Assembly: GCA_036169595.1 (NCBI GenBank)
Contig: CM069765.1
Coordinates: 5,112,501-5,176,500 of the forward strand
DNA from: Dictyostelium firmibasis
Lineage: Eukaryota > Evosea > Eumycetozoa > Dictyosteliales > Dictyosteliaceae
Direction of reading: 5' to 3'
Length of the DNA: 64,000 nucleotides
The stretch's first letter is position 1. Every line of letters begins with the position of its first letter. The notes under the pieces are model-generated. The model did no database searches. It was not told the origin of the DNA and worked only from the letters and a program-made list of their open reading frames with translations. Position numbers and translations under genes: made by a program. Of this stretch, positions 27,376 through 35,938 are shown in pieces.

Positions 27376-28383
27376 ACAATGGGATATATAATTGAAAATA
27401 ATATTGTAACATCATCAATATTAGCAAAAGTTAAAGAATTTGATAATATTGAATTATTTCAACAATTATCAGTTAAATGTTTGAATGATTATGATCAAGA
27501 GACTATAAAGAGTACAAGTATTCTACCAAGTGTAACATTATCTAATGATCAACAACTTCATGGTAAATTGATAATTGGTGCAGATGGTGGTAATTCAATA
27601 TTGAAGAAACAATTACAAGTACCATCAATGGGTAGAGTTTATAATCAGAAAGCAGTTGTATGTACACTTAAATTGGGTGAACAACAACAACCAAATAATA
27701 CATTATTTCAAAGATTTTTACCAACGGGTCCAATTGCATTATTACCATTAGCAAATGGCTATGCAAATATAATTTGGTCAACAAATTTAATTCATGCACA
27801 ATATCTATTGGAATTAGATGATGAATCATTCCTCGAACAAGTTAAAGATTCATTCTTAAAATCACCATCAACATCAAATTCAAGTTTCTTTGATATTGCC
27901 TCTAATTTATTAAATTTAAATCCAAAGGGTTTAAGTGGTAATGAAATTTATATGCCACCAATTGAAAGTTTAGTATCAAAGAGAGCTTCATTCCCATTGA
28001 GAATAGATCACACCTTTAATTATACATTACCAAGAGTTTGTTTCATTGGTGATGCTTCACATTTAGTTCATCCGATGGCTGGTCAAGGTGTAAACTTAGG
28101 TATGGCTGATGTTAAAGCACTCTCTGAAATTATTCAACAATCCGTTCAATCAGGTTATGACATTGGTGATCCAATGATGTTAAAGAGATTCGAAGAGATT
28201 AGAAAACCTGAAAATCTTAAAATGTTATTATCTATCGATACTCTTTTCAATTTATTCACAAATAATTCAATATTAGTAACTGGTATTAGAAATTTTGGTA
28301 TGTCTTTATTAAATAATATTTCACCACTTAAAACTTTAATTATTGGTGTCTCAAAAGGTGAACCAATTTTAAAATTTAAATAA
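26902..28383 (+). CDS. coq6: Ubiquinone biosynthesis flavin monooxygenase Coq6
   Basis: Mitochondrial FAD-dependent C5-hydroxylase of coenzyme Q synthesis, acting in the CoQ synthome at the inner membrane. Single exon, 493 aa. The Asn/Thr-rich N-terminus with Arg (NRFCSTTTTTS) suits a mitochondrial presequence. FAD-binding motifs: DLIIIGGGLVGSSMACAIGN (GxGxxG at about residue 52), LIIGADGGNS (DG motif), and VCFIGDASHLVHPMAGQGVN (GD...HP..GQG). Conserved RTISF, RVWDTSGF and GRVYNQKAVVCTL are also seen. Length agrees with yeast and human Coq6 (about 470-480 aa). Confidence 0.93.
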
Positions 28384-28530
28384 ATAAAAAAGTTAAAAAA
28401 AAAAAACAGAGTTTGATTTTTATTTTTTGATTATTTTTTCCCACAATTTCTTTTTTTTTTTTTTGTTAATAAAAAAAAGTAAATTTTTTTCAATTTTTTT
28501 TTTTTTTTTTTTTTATTAATAAAAAAAAAA

Positions 28531-30570
28531 ATGAAAGAATTAGAAAAACAAAATGAAGAGAATATTTTTCTTTTTAGTATTTGGAGAAATATTATTTTAA
28601 AAAATGAAATTTTAAATCAACTTAGAGATTTAAATAAAAATTTTCAAGTTAAAATAAAAAGTAGAGTACAATTATTAAAATTTCCATTTAGGAAATATGT
28701 AAGGTTTATTATTTATTGTAGCAATAGTAATGATTTATCTGTGGGTGATATACCATCAAATGTAGAAACATTGATATTTGGAAAAAATTTTAATCAATCA
28801 ATATCTTACGGAATAATTCCATCAAGTGTTAAATCATTGACATTTGGTAATGATTTTAATCAAAAAATTCTTCCCGAATTCATACCATCAAGTGTCGAAT
28901 CATTAACATTTGGTAATAGATTCAATCAAGAAATATCTCCTGGTACAATACCATCAAATGTTAAAACATTAACATTTGGTTCTTGTTTCAATAGATCATT
29001 AAATAAAGGTTCAATTCCTTCTAGTGTAAAGTTTTTAAAATTTGGATCTAGTTTTAATAAATTATTATCTAGCGATTCAATTCCATTTGGTGTTCAATCT
29101 TTAACATTTGGTGATAGTTTTAATAGACCATTATTTAAAGATTCAATTCCATCAAGTGTTGAAACCTTAACATTTGGTAAATATTATAATCAATTAATGT
29201 CCAAAGATTCAATCCCATCCAGTGTTAGATCATTAACACTTGGTTATTTTTTCAATTTAACAATTACACCTGGATCAATTCCTTCTGATATTCAATCGTT
29301 AACATTTGGTTATAGTTTCAATAAAGATATATGTCATAGATTAATACCATTAAGTGTAAAATCATTGGCTTTTGGTTATAGTTTTAATAAAGAGCTATTG
29401 AAAGGTTCAATACCATCCAGTGTTAAGACCTTAAAATTTGGTGACTATTTTAATAAACCACTATCAAAGGATTCAATACCTTCAAGTGTTCAATCTTTAA
29501 AATTTGGTTCGGGATTTAATCAGCCAATATCAAAAGATTCAATCCCATCAAATATTCAGGTATTATCATTTGGTACTAGTTTCAATCAACCAATAACTCC
29601 AGGGTCAATCCCCTTTGGTGTTACATCATTATCTTTTGGATCTGAGTTTGATTCACCAATATTACCAGGATCAATACCATCAAGTGTTCAATCATTGGAG
29701 TTTGGTTTTAGGTTTAATCAGCAATTACTTAAAGATTCAATTCCATCTAGTGTTAAATCTTTAAAATTTAGTTTTCATTTTAATCAACCTTTATCTAAGA
29801 ATTCAATACCATCTAGTGTTGAATCATTAACATTTGGTGATCATTTCAATCAACCATTATCTAAAGAATCAATTCCATCTGACGTTAAATCATTAGTATT
29901 TGGCTGTAATTTTAATCAACAAATATCTCCTGGTTCAATACCACCAAGTGTTGTTAATTTAAATTTTGGAGCTTTTTTTAATCAACAACCTTTATCAAAG
30001 CATTCAATACCATCAAGTGTTAAATCATTAACATTTGGTGATGGTTTTAATCAACCATTAGATAAGGATTCGATTCCATCAAGTGTTGAATCATTAACAT
30101 TTGGTAATAATTTTAATCAACAACTATATAACCATTCAATACCATATGGTGTTCAAACTTTAACATTTGGTAAAGGGTTTAATCAACAATTAAATAAAGA
30201 CTCAATACCATCAAGTGTTATATCATTAACATTTGGCCAATGTTTTAATCAACCCTTAATCAAAGACTCTATTCCATCAAGTGTTAAATCGTTAAAGTTT
30301 GGTGATAATTTTAATCAACCAATTTTTAATGATTCAATACCTTTTGGTGTTGAATCTTTAACATTTGGCAATGAATTTAATCAACCATTACTCTTTAAAT
30401 CTATACCATCAACTGTTAAATATTTAACATTTGGTGATAGTTTTAATAAAACAATTCCCATTGATTTACTTTCGTCAAATATTGAATCTTTAAAATTTGG
30501 TATTTATTATAATCAAAATATATTACCAGCTTCAATTCCTTCAAGTGTTCGATCTTTAATAATGCTATAG
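28531..30570 (+). CDS. FNIP-repeat protein, about 28 tandem repeats
   Basis: Single exon, 679 aa. After a 75-residue N-terminus (a helical LFSIWRNIILKNEI...RDL segment, F-box-like but not clearly one), the rest is an unbroken array of 22-residue FNIP repeats, unit SIPSSVKSLTFGDNFNQPL. I count 27 full units plus a final truncated one ending IML. FNIP repeats are a leucine-rich-repeat variant greatly expanded in Dictyostelium and in some giant viruses; molecular function is unknown, probably protein binding. No signal peptide or membrane segment. Nucleotide units differ at most third positions, so the array is old rather than freshly expanded. Confidence 0.93.
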   Translation: MKELEKQNEENIFLFSIWRNIILKNEILNQLRDLNKNFQVKIKSRVQLLKFPFRKYVRFIIYCSNSNDLSVGDIPSNVETLIFGKNFNQSISYGIIPSSVKSLTFGNDFNQKILPEFIPSSVESLTFGNRFNQEISPGTIPSNVKTLTFGSCFNRSLNKGSIPSSVKFLKFGSSFNKLLSSDSIPFGVQSLTFGDSFNRPLFKDSIPSSVETLTFGKYYNQLMSKDSIPSSVRSLTLGYFFNLTITPGSIPSDIQSLTFGYSFNKDICHRLIPLSVKSLAFGYSFNKELLKGSIPSSVKTLKFGDYFNKPLSKDSIPSSVQSLKFGSGFNQPISKDSIPSNIQVLSFGTSFNQPITPGSIPFGVTSLSFGSEFDSPILPGSIPSSVQSLEFGFRFNQQLLKDSIPSSVKSLKFSFHFNQPLSKNSIPSSVESLTFGDHFNQPLSKESIPSDVKSLVFGCNFNQQISPGSIPPSVVNLNFGAFFNQQPLSKHSIPSSVKSLTFGDGFNQPLDKDSIPSSVESLTFGNNFNQQLYNHSIPYGVQTLTFGKGFNQQLNKDSIPSSVISLTFGQCFNQPLIKDSIPSSVKSLKFGDNFNQPIFNDSIPFGVESLTFGNEFNQPLLFKSIPSTVKYLTFGDSFNKTIPIDLLSSNIESLKFGIYYNQNILPASIPSSVRSLIML

Positions 30571-30675
30571 TAATCTTTTTCTCTTTTAAAAATAAAATAG
30601 TTATTTTTCTTATCAATCCTGCTTGTGATTCTGAGAGCTATACTATTTCACATTGAAATTTTTTTTTTTTTTATT

Positions 30676-30689
30676 ATTATTGGGATTAG

Positions 30690-30736
<47 letters not shown>

Positions 30737-30753
30737 TATTGGGATTAGAATTT
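30676..30753. repeat. Poly(T) flanked by 19-bp perfect direct repeat
   Basis: ATTATTGGGATTAGAATTT occurs at 30676-30694 and again at 30735-30753, with almost nothing but T between. This looks like a target-site duplication around a retroposed poly(A) tail on the minus strand. Confidence 0.75.
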
Positions 30754-30840
30754 CTAATCACCATGTTTTTTTTTTTTTTTGTTGTTGTTTTTTTGGAAGT
30801 CGAGCTTTTTTTTTCCGGTTGATTATGAGGTGTGTTATTT

Positions 30841-31032
30841 ATGACCACGTTACTTCGTGGTATGACCTAAGGCTCGAACTAAGGCCACGGAGACTGTGTG
30901 ATTCAGCGCAGAACCACTACGTATAGCCTCCAATAATGAGGGTTTAATTATGACCACGTTACTTCGTGGTATGACCAAGACTCGATCCCAAGGTCTTGAC
31001 CACGGAGGCTTGTGATTCAGCGTGGAACCACT
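30841..31032 (-). repeat. Duplicated about 80-bp unit with two hairpins and tRNA-like B box
   Basis: Copies at 30841-30918 and 30950-31032, GC-richer than the surroundings. Each has the hairpin ACCACG-ttactt-CGTGGT. On the minus strand each has a second 5-bp stem (CCACG/CGTGG in copy 2, CTGCG/CGTGG in copy 1, paired with G-T) and a sequence like a Pol III B box (AGTTCGAGCCT; GGATCGAGTCT). They do not fold as full tRNAs by eye. Possibly a tRNA-derived or SINE-like unit. Confidence 0.55.
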
Positions 31033-31100
31033 AATCTCACATAGAGAAAAACTCGGTTTTTTTTTTTTTTTTTTTAATAGGTTGCGCCTCAAGACGGTTT

Positions 31101-31138
<38 letters not shown>

Positions 31139-31236
31139 ATTAATGATTATTGTTTGACCTTAGTCTTTAACAATAATAAAGTTTATTATTTTTAATAGTT
31201 AATTTAATTAATGTTCATTATATGATGCTTTTACAT

Positions 31237-32815
31237 TTATATGAAAAAGTCAACAATCACATTATTAGGGAGAGATTTTCTTAATATACAGTATTTTTTT
31301 GAAATCCTGTTTTTGATTATTTTTATATTATTATTATAAGAGTTGATATCATTGAATCTTTCTGGTTCTTTGGCCATCGATAATTTATATTCTTTTAATA
31401 ATTTGATGTATTCCATAGAAGCTAGTTGGTGCCATTTGTTTGTTAGCATTTCAAAATCCAGATTGGTATCTTGTAGCTCTTTGTTACCATACAATTGATT
31501 ACAAATCCATATCCATATGTGATGCATGATTAATGCTATTACATTATTGTATGCATATGATCTGTTTAAGTCATAATTAATGGCTTTATAACACCATGTG
31601 AAGTAAGGCTTGTGGAAGGCTTCTATTCCGTAGTCAGGATTGATTTGGTTATCGGTTGGAGTATTGTTATTGAATTTTGGAAATATTTTGATAATTGGTT
31701 TTCCATTTACAATCGCTCTATCCACCGTCCAGTTTGAAAGTCTACCTGTTGTCACAAAGACGAAATTTTTTAGTTTGTTAATATTTATGAAGTTTTTTGT
31801 TTTTGTGCAGCTAAAGAATAGGTGACCGTATGGATCAATAGACATGTTAGTATTACACATTGGGCATGGTTTTTCGTGGAGATAGTTTAGAGGGAGGCAT
31901 CTCGAATGAAATCTAAACATTGTGTTTTTAGTTTTTGGATCTTTGATATTTAGTATGTTGGTGAAAAGGAAGTTATAGTTATACCCTCTCATAGAAAGAT
32001 TATCTTGGAGAAAGGTTTTAGGTATTCTTTCCTCTTTGGAGTCAATTTCTTTATACCATTCAGATAGAGATAAGGGAAGACCCGATTGATTTTTTATTGA
32101 ATTGGCGAATCGGAAAATTCCTCTTTTAGTTCTACATTTGTTCCAATCATCTATATTACTCTTTAGAAATTGTGAGGTAATTCTATTTGATGTTAATTGA
32201 AAGTTCCAGCTTTTATGAGTGGCTGATGACAATGAATTGTTTTCTTGTGCGTGGATGAATTCGTTGATTATCCACAGTCTTTGGGCTTTTTGTCTTTGTT
32301 CGATGTCCCATATATTCCACCCACCTTGTTCCATTGGGTATCTTGATCTTCTTGCGCTCATGAGATTAATAACATTGAATCCTGTGGAGTTTTTGTAGTT
32401 TGAGGCCGAAAGGAACCATTCCACTATTTTGTTAATTTGTTTCAGTTCATTCTCATTGTAATTTTCAATATATGAAAAGTATGTTAGTTTTGATAATGCG
32501 AAGGCTTTAAGAATGCTAGTTTTAGTTTTTACCGTGGTCCCTGTTGTTTTCCAAAGTAAAAGAGATGCTCGAATTGATCTCAGAATTTCAGGCATTTTCC
32601 TGTGGATACCATTCTTAGTGAAGAAGTATCCAAGGTATCTTTCTGGGTTATTTGACTCCGGAATCTCGATTCCATTGTAGTTTGTATTACCCAGAACTAT
32701 CGATGCTGATTTATCCAGATTTAATTTGGAGGAGGTTGCTTTACAAAAGGTGTTGAAGTGTTTAAGAACCATTTTTAGTTGATTTTTATTCTCTACCAAA
32801 GAAGTCGAATCATCT
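31237..32815 (-). CDS. LINE ORF2 C-terminal fragment (RT thumb, connection, Cys-His knuckle)
   Basis: Open frame of about 525 codons. It begins at the inversion junction exactly inside reverse-transcriptase motif C: DDSTSLVENKNQLKMVLKHF corresponds to the residues after F/YAD-D. It continues through RYLGYFFTKNGI, LTYFSYIENY, the GGWNIWD block, and a zinc-knuckle-like CPMCNTNMS...GHLFFSC (C2...HC). Residues upstream in the same frame (MEDVFWGR) come from antisense leader sequence and are not RT. Endonuclease and fingers/palm are absent. Same family order as the intact ORF2 at 36-39.4 kb, but clearly a different element (distinct protein sequence and base usage). No function expected alone. Confidence 0.85.
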
Positions 32816-32935
32816 CGACCCCAAAAAACATCCTCCAAGTTGGAAACTAATCCCGTACATTTACGTGATCCAACTCCATTCTAAATTTCTAATTTACGAA
32901 TTGGTCGCGTCTTCGACACCTGCTGACCTTCTCAG

Positions 32936-34228
32936 ATGAGTTACGCGGAAATTGTGACTATAAACAGTCCACCTCTCAATCACATTGATGAAGAAACGAC
33001 GAGCTTCATCGAATTATTAAAAACATCAAATGCCAAATACGAAAATTTCAACGACCGTCTAGAGGCGTATTCTAAGGAGATCGACAAATATTGCGAACTC
33101 ATTAACGATGCCAACTTGACGGCCTACCAAAGGAACAATGACCATTTCCCAGTCACCTTTGAATTCCCGGGAGCCTCCAAAGAGGTGCTAGAGGCAAAAA
33201 AATTAGAATTATCAAAATTCAAAATTCCATTGGAGAACCTCTTCATATCGAAAGGCAAGAGAGCTAGAATACACGCTCTCATCAAGCACGAAAGCTCATT
33301 AGCAGACGTGCTAGACAACAGAGCCAAACTCGGCTCCTTCTACACCTCCAGTAGAGACTTTCATGTGCTCACTGGTTCAATCAAAATCAAAGAGGAAAAG
33401 GTGGAAACAGTGAAAAAAACAATAAATGCTGTCACTCCTCTAAACACTCCCTTCTCCTTCTACCATTCAAAATACCTCAATGGCCACCTCTCAATATTCG
33501 GCCTAATAGAGTACAAAAGGGACGATAAAATCACCAATATAAACTCGTCCACTTACAACTTTAAAACATCAATAAGATGCGCCACCAGAGCCATCTACAA
33601 CGAAAAGAAATTCAAGGCCTCTTCAACCGAAAATGGCAAGGTCGAGATCAAAGCATCCGCCACAACAGCCGAAACAAAACCAGCTCACTCCGGTAAGAAA
33701 AAGGCTAACAAAAAGAAAAACAAAAAGGTGTCCCCAAGCGAGAAGGAGAGCTCGACTGTCATTACTCCGCCAGCACCTACCCAAGCACCCACCACCCAAA
33801 ACACCTCTACTCAGAAGAACTCAAGCCAAATGGTTTCTGAGTCCATTCCTCCTACACTACTCTCAACCTTGGGCGATCTCATCGATTCCTGCGATACCGA
33901 AGATGAACAAACGAACCCGCAAACCTCGGGAACTACCACCTCTCAGGTAACAGATGGCCTCAAAAAAAGAGCATCACCAGAACTGCTGTCTGACGACACA
34001 CCAAGAGCAGCACCTTACCATCCAAAAACGCCGGCAAACAATACCAATAGCACACCAATAGAATTCGAATTGGAATCTCCTTACACACCTCCCAGAAAAG
34101 ATCTTGGCAACTCCAATCCCAAAGACAGTTCTGATAATTTGTTGGTGGCGATTCTCCTAAAACTCGGCAATTCCTCAAGATTGCTCAACGGCCATCAGCG
34201 ACCAGGTAATCTCCAATTTAAATTTTAA
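32936..34228 (+). CDS. LINE ORF1 (TRE-type), in inverted 5' segment
   Basis: 430-codon open frame, ATG at 32936 after a leader. It starts MSYAEIVTI, echoing MSSYAEITKI of the ORF1 in the intact element at 34.7 kb, so both are TRE ORF1 proteins. The C-terminal half has a basic patch (KKKANKKKNKKV) and a Ser/Thr/Pro-rich stretch. Base composition is far less AT-biased than host genes (many C-ending codons), consistent with a mobile-element origin. TRE ORF1 proteins are essential retrotransposition cofactors that contact the Pol III machinery. The frame ends just before the external B box of tRNA-Leu, so the last residues may come from junction sequence. Confidence 0.8.
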   Translation: MSYAEIVTINSPPLNHIDEETTSFIELLKTSNAKYENFNDRLEAYSKEIDKYCELINDANLTAYQRNNDHFPVTFEFPGASKEVLEAKKLELSKFKIPLENLFISKGKRARIHALIKHESSLADVLDNRAKLGSFYTSSRDFHVLTGSIKIKEEKVETVKKTINAVTPLNTPFSFYHSKYLNGHLSIFGLIEYKRDDKITNINSSTYNFKTSIRCATRAIYNEKKFKASSTENGKVEIKASATTAETKPAHSGKKKANKKKNKKVSPSEKESSTVITPPAPTQAPTTQNTSTQKNSSQMVSESIPPTLLSTLGDLIDSCDTEDEQTNPQTSGTTTSQVTDGLKKRASPELLSDDTPRAAPYHPKTPANNTNSTPIEFELESPYTPPRKDLGNSNPKDSSDNLLVAILLKLGNSSRLLNGHQRPGNLQFKF

Positions 34229-34239
34229 GGGATCGAACC
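34229..34239 (-). promoter_or_regulatory. External B box downstream of tRNA-Leu
   Basis: GGTTCGATCCC on the minus strand, a perfect Pol III B-box consensus, about 32 bp past the 3' end of the tRNA. Dictyostelium tRNA genes are known to carry an extra B box in this position. It abuts the end of the inverted LINE segment. Confidence 0.8.
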
Positions 34240-34270
34240 AGCGACCATATCCGAATTTTCCTGAAAAGGT

Positions 34271-34351
34271 TGACAACGGCGAGATTCGAACTCGCGAAGC
34301 CGAAGCATAAGAACTTGAGTCTTACCCATTTGACCACTCTGGTACATTGTC
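34271..34351 (-). tRNA. tRNA-Leu (CAA)
   Basis: 81 nt, no intron. Acceptor GACAATG pairs with CGTTGTC (one T-G pair); discriminator A. D arm CCA...TGG with GAGTGGTCAAA, anticodon stem TAAGA/TCTTA around loop CTCAAGT (anticodon CAA), long variable region, T arm GCGAG-TTCGAAT-CTCGC. Oligo-T terminator follows within a few bases. It is the target for LINE insertions on both sides. Confidence 0.95.
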
Positions 34352-34377
34352 TTTATTATATTTTTTTTCGTTAAAAT

Positions 34378-34391
34378 ACAACTTTAGGTAT
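34378..34391. repeat. Target-site duplication, 5' copy
   Basis: ACAACTTTAGGTAT, identical to 39642-39655. Lies 27-40 bp upstream of the tRNA-Leu first base. Confidence 0.9.
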
Positions 34392-34560
34392 GAGTAATAA
34401 AAATTTTTATCAACTCCAACATCCACTTGATTATTTTATTTTAATCACTTAAATTCATTATTATTTTATTATTAAATTAAAGATAAACAGTATCTATCTA
34501 CTGTAAATCTTTATTTCTTTTTTTTTCTTTTTTCTTTTTTTCGATAATTTTGCGCAAGCG

Positions 34561-34600
<40 letters not shown>

Positions 34601-34675
34601 AAACAAAAAATAAAATTAAAGATTCAAGAATTTTACATTTTCAAAAAAAAATAGAAAATCCAGAATAAAAAGAAA

Positions 34676-35938
34676 ATGAGTTCTTACGCAGAAATAACAA
34701 AAATTAGTGGAATAAATGGCGACAAAATATTCCAAGAAATAAGCGAAACTGTCTTTAAAACTCAAAAAATTTTCAAAACTTACAAATTTATGATCAACAT
34801 AAAAGAAGAAGTAAATGAAGAACTTAAAAACAAACTACAAAACCTCTCAGTAGGAGATGGAGACAAAATAATCATAAGTAATGGCAAATACAAAGTACTC
34901 ACAGACCATAAAGAAACAGTGAGAAAAATAATGCCAAAAATCAAATCGGCCTTAAAGGGGATCCACAAAACAACGATCAGACCCCTAATAAAATTCTCCG
35001 AATTCAACTGGATAAACTCATTAAAATCAGTCAAAGAAATCATGGTAAAAAGTGGCATAGAAATAATCTACACCACAATCAAAAATAAAACTCTAAAAAT
35101 CTACTCGTTCAACACAATTAAAGAGAATGTAGAAGATAAAATTATAAATTACGAGTATATCTCGGTAATGTGCCACAGTAACACCAAAAAGGTCGATAGC
35201 GAAGAATTAAATAACAAAAAAGAATCAATTCAAAAAGAGATGTTAACTCAAAACTCTCAAACAGAAACAAAAACAAAAGACTCCAAAAAAGTAGAGTCAA
35301 CAGCCAATACACCAAAAGAAGACACAACTATATTAGCCTTCAACAGCCGAGAAGAATTAAAAGACTTTGAGGAAATAATAAAAGAATCCAAAAAGAGCTC
35401 TGAAACAACAGAGACAACTAAAACAATTGTAGAAGATCCTCAATTAAAAATAAGCATCACATCACCACTAAAAAACTTTAAACAAGACGACTTAGAAATT
35501 CTAACACAAGAGTCAGAAGTTTCCCAAGATCTCAATACCCAATCACAAAACGACTCTGGAACAGAATCCTCAGTAACAAAGAATTACCACTCCGCTATAA
35601 GACAAGAAGGAGAAACCGAAGAGAACTTCGAAAGTAGATTAAAATACATGGTTGACGAAGCATATCTTCAAGAAAAAAATTATAAAGAAAAATGGAACAA
35701 AGAAGTTTTTAAAGTACCAAGCCTCTCCTTCAAAATTCCGGAGACAAGAAACACACCCGTGAAACTCAATTTTCAAGGATATAAAACACAAGAATCGATT
35801 CTCTCACCAAAGAAAGGATACATTTACCCTTCATACAACCAAAACGAACTTGAACAAATAAGCGCAAGTATCAACCAATCACTAAGGAAAATCTCACCAG
35901 AGTTATCAATAGATTTAACAAACTCTAAAAATAAATAA
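34676..35938 (+). CDS. TRE LINE ORF1 protein
   Basis: 420 aa, ATG after an A-rich leader. Starts MSSYAEITKISG like the other TRE ORF1 in this window (32936). Lys/Glu-rich, with predicted helices; no zinc knuckle seen. In TRE elements ORF1 is needed for retrotransposition and has been linked to binding of Pol III factors. Its last 20 bases overlap the ORF2 frame. Confidence 0.88.
   Translation: MSSYAEITKISGINGDKIFQEISETVFKTQKIFKTYKFMINIKEEVNEELKNKLQNLSVGDGDKIIISNGKYKVLTDHKETVRKIMPKIKSALKGIHKTTIRPLIKFSEFNWINSLKSVKEIMVKSGIEIIYTTIKNKTLKIYSFNTIKENVEDKIINYEYISVMCHSNTKKVDSEELNNKKESIQKEMLTQNSQTETKTKDSKKVESTANTPKEDTTILAFNSREELKDFEEIIKESKKSSETTETTKTIVEDPQLKISITSPLKNFKQDDLEILTQESEVSQDLNTQSQNDSGTESSVTKNYHSAIRQEGETEENFESRLKYMVDEAYLQEKNYKEKWNKEVFKVPSLSFKIPETRNTPVKLNFQGYKTQESILSPKKGYIYPSYNQNELEQISASINQSLRKISPELSIDLTNSKNK

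Larger units (their letters stand above)
30571..31056. other. Intergenic region, FNIP gene to LINE 3' end
   Basis: Holds a poly(T) tract flanked by a 19-bp direct repeat and a duplicated hairpin-bearing unit, both listed separately. No gene seen. Confidence 0.6.
31057..34228 (-). mobile_element. 5'-inverted, truncated TRE-type LINE (non-LTR retrotransposon) downstream of tRNA-Leu
   Basis: One LINE copy in two opposed parts. The left part (minus strand) has the ORF2 tail, a 3' UTR, a poly(A) run (31103-31134), a short GC-richer module (CCGTCTTGAGGCGCAACC) and a second poly(A) run at 31057-31075. The right part (plus strand) has about 115 bp of leader and all of ORF1, starting at the junction (about 32816) and ending next to the tRNA-Leu 3' flank. 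This head-to-head layout is what twin priming gives: the 5' segment is inverted, its 5'-most end at the junction. Lying just downstream of a tRNA gene suggests the TRE3 class, known to insert there. No target duplication was identified with confidence. Confidence 0.75.

Noticed and set aside
30841-31032. True tRNA genes in the duplicated hairpin unit
   Set aside because: B-box-like sequences are present but no cloverleaf with proper acceptor, D and anticodon arms can be drawn.
33633-33950. 105-codon plus-strand frame inside LINE ORF1
   Set aside because: Overlaps ORF1 in another frame and is composed of Arg/Pro-rich translation of its Ser/Thr/Pro/Lys-rich part.
31033-34271. Target-site duplication for the 5'-inverted LINE
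   Set aside because: Short matches such as aggttg occur on both sides, but none is long or well placed enough to claim.
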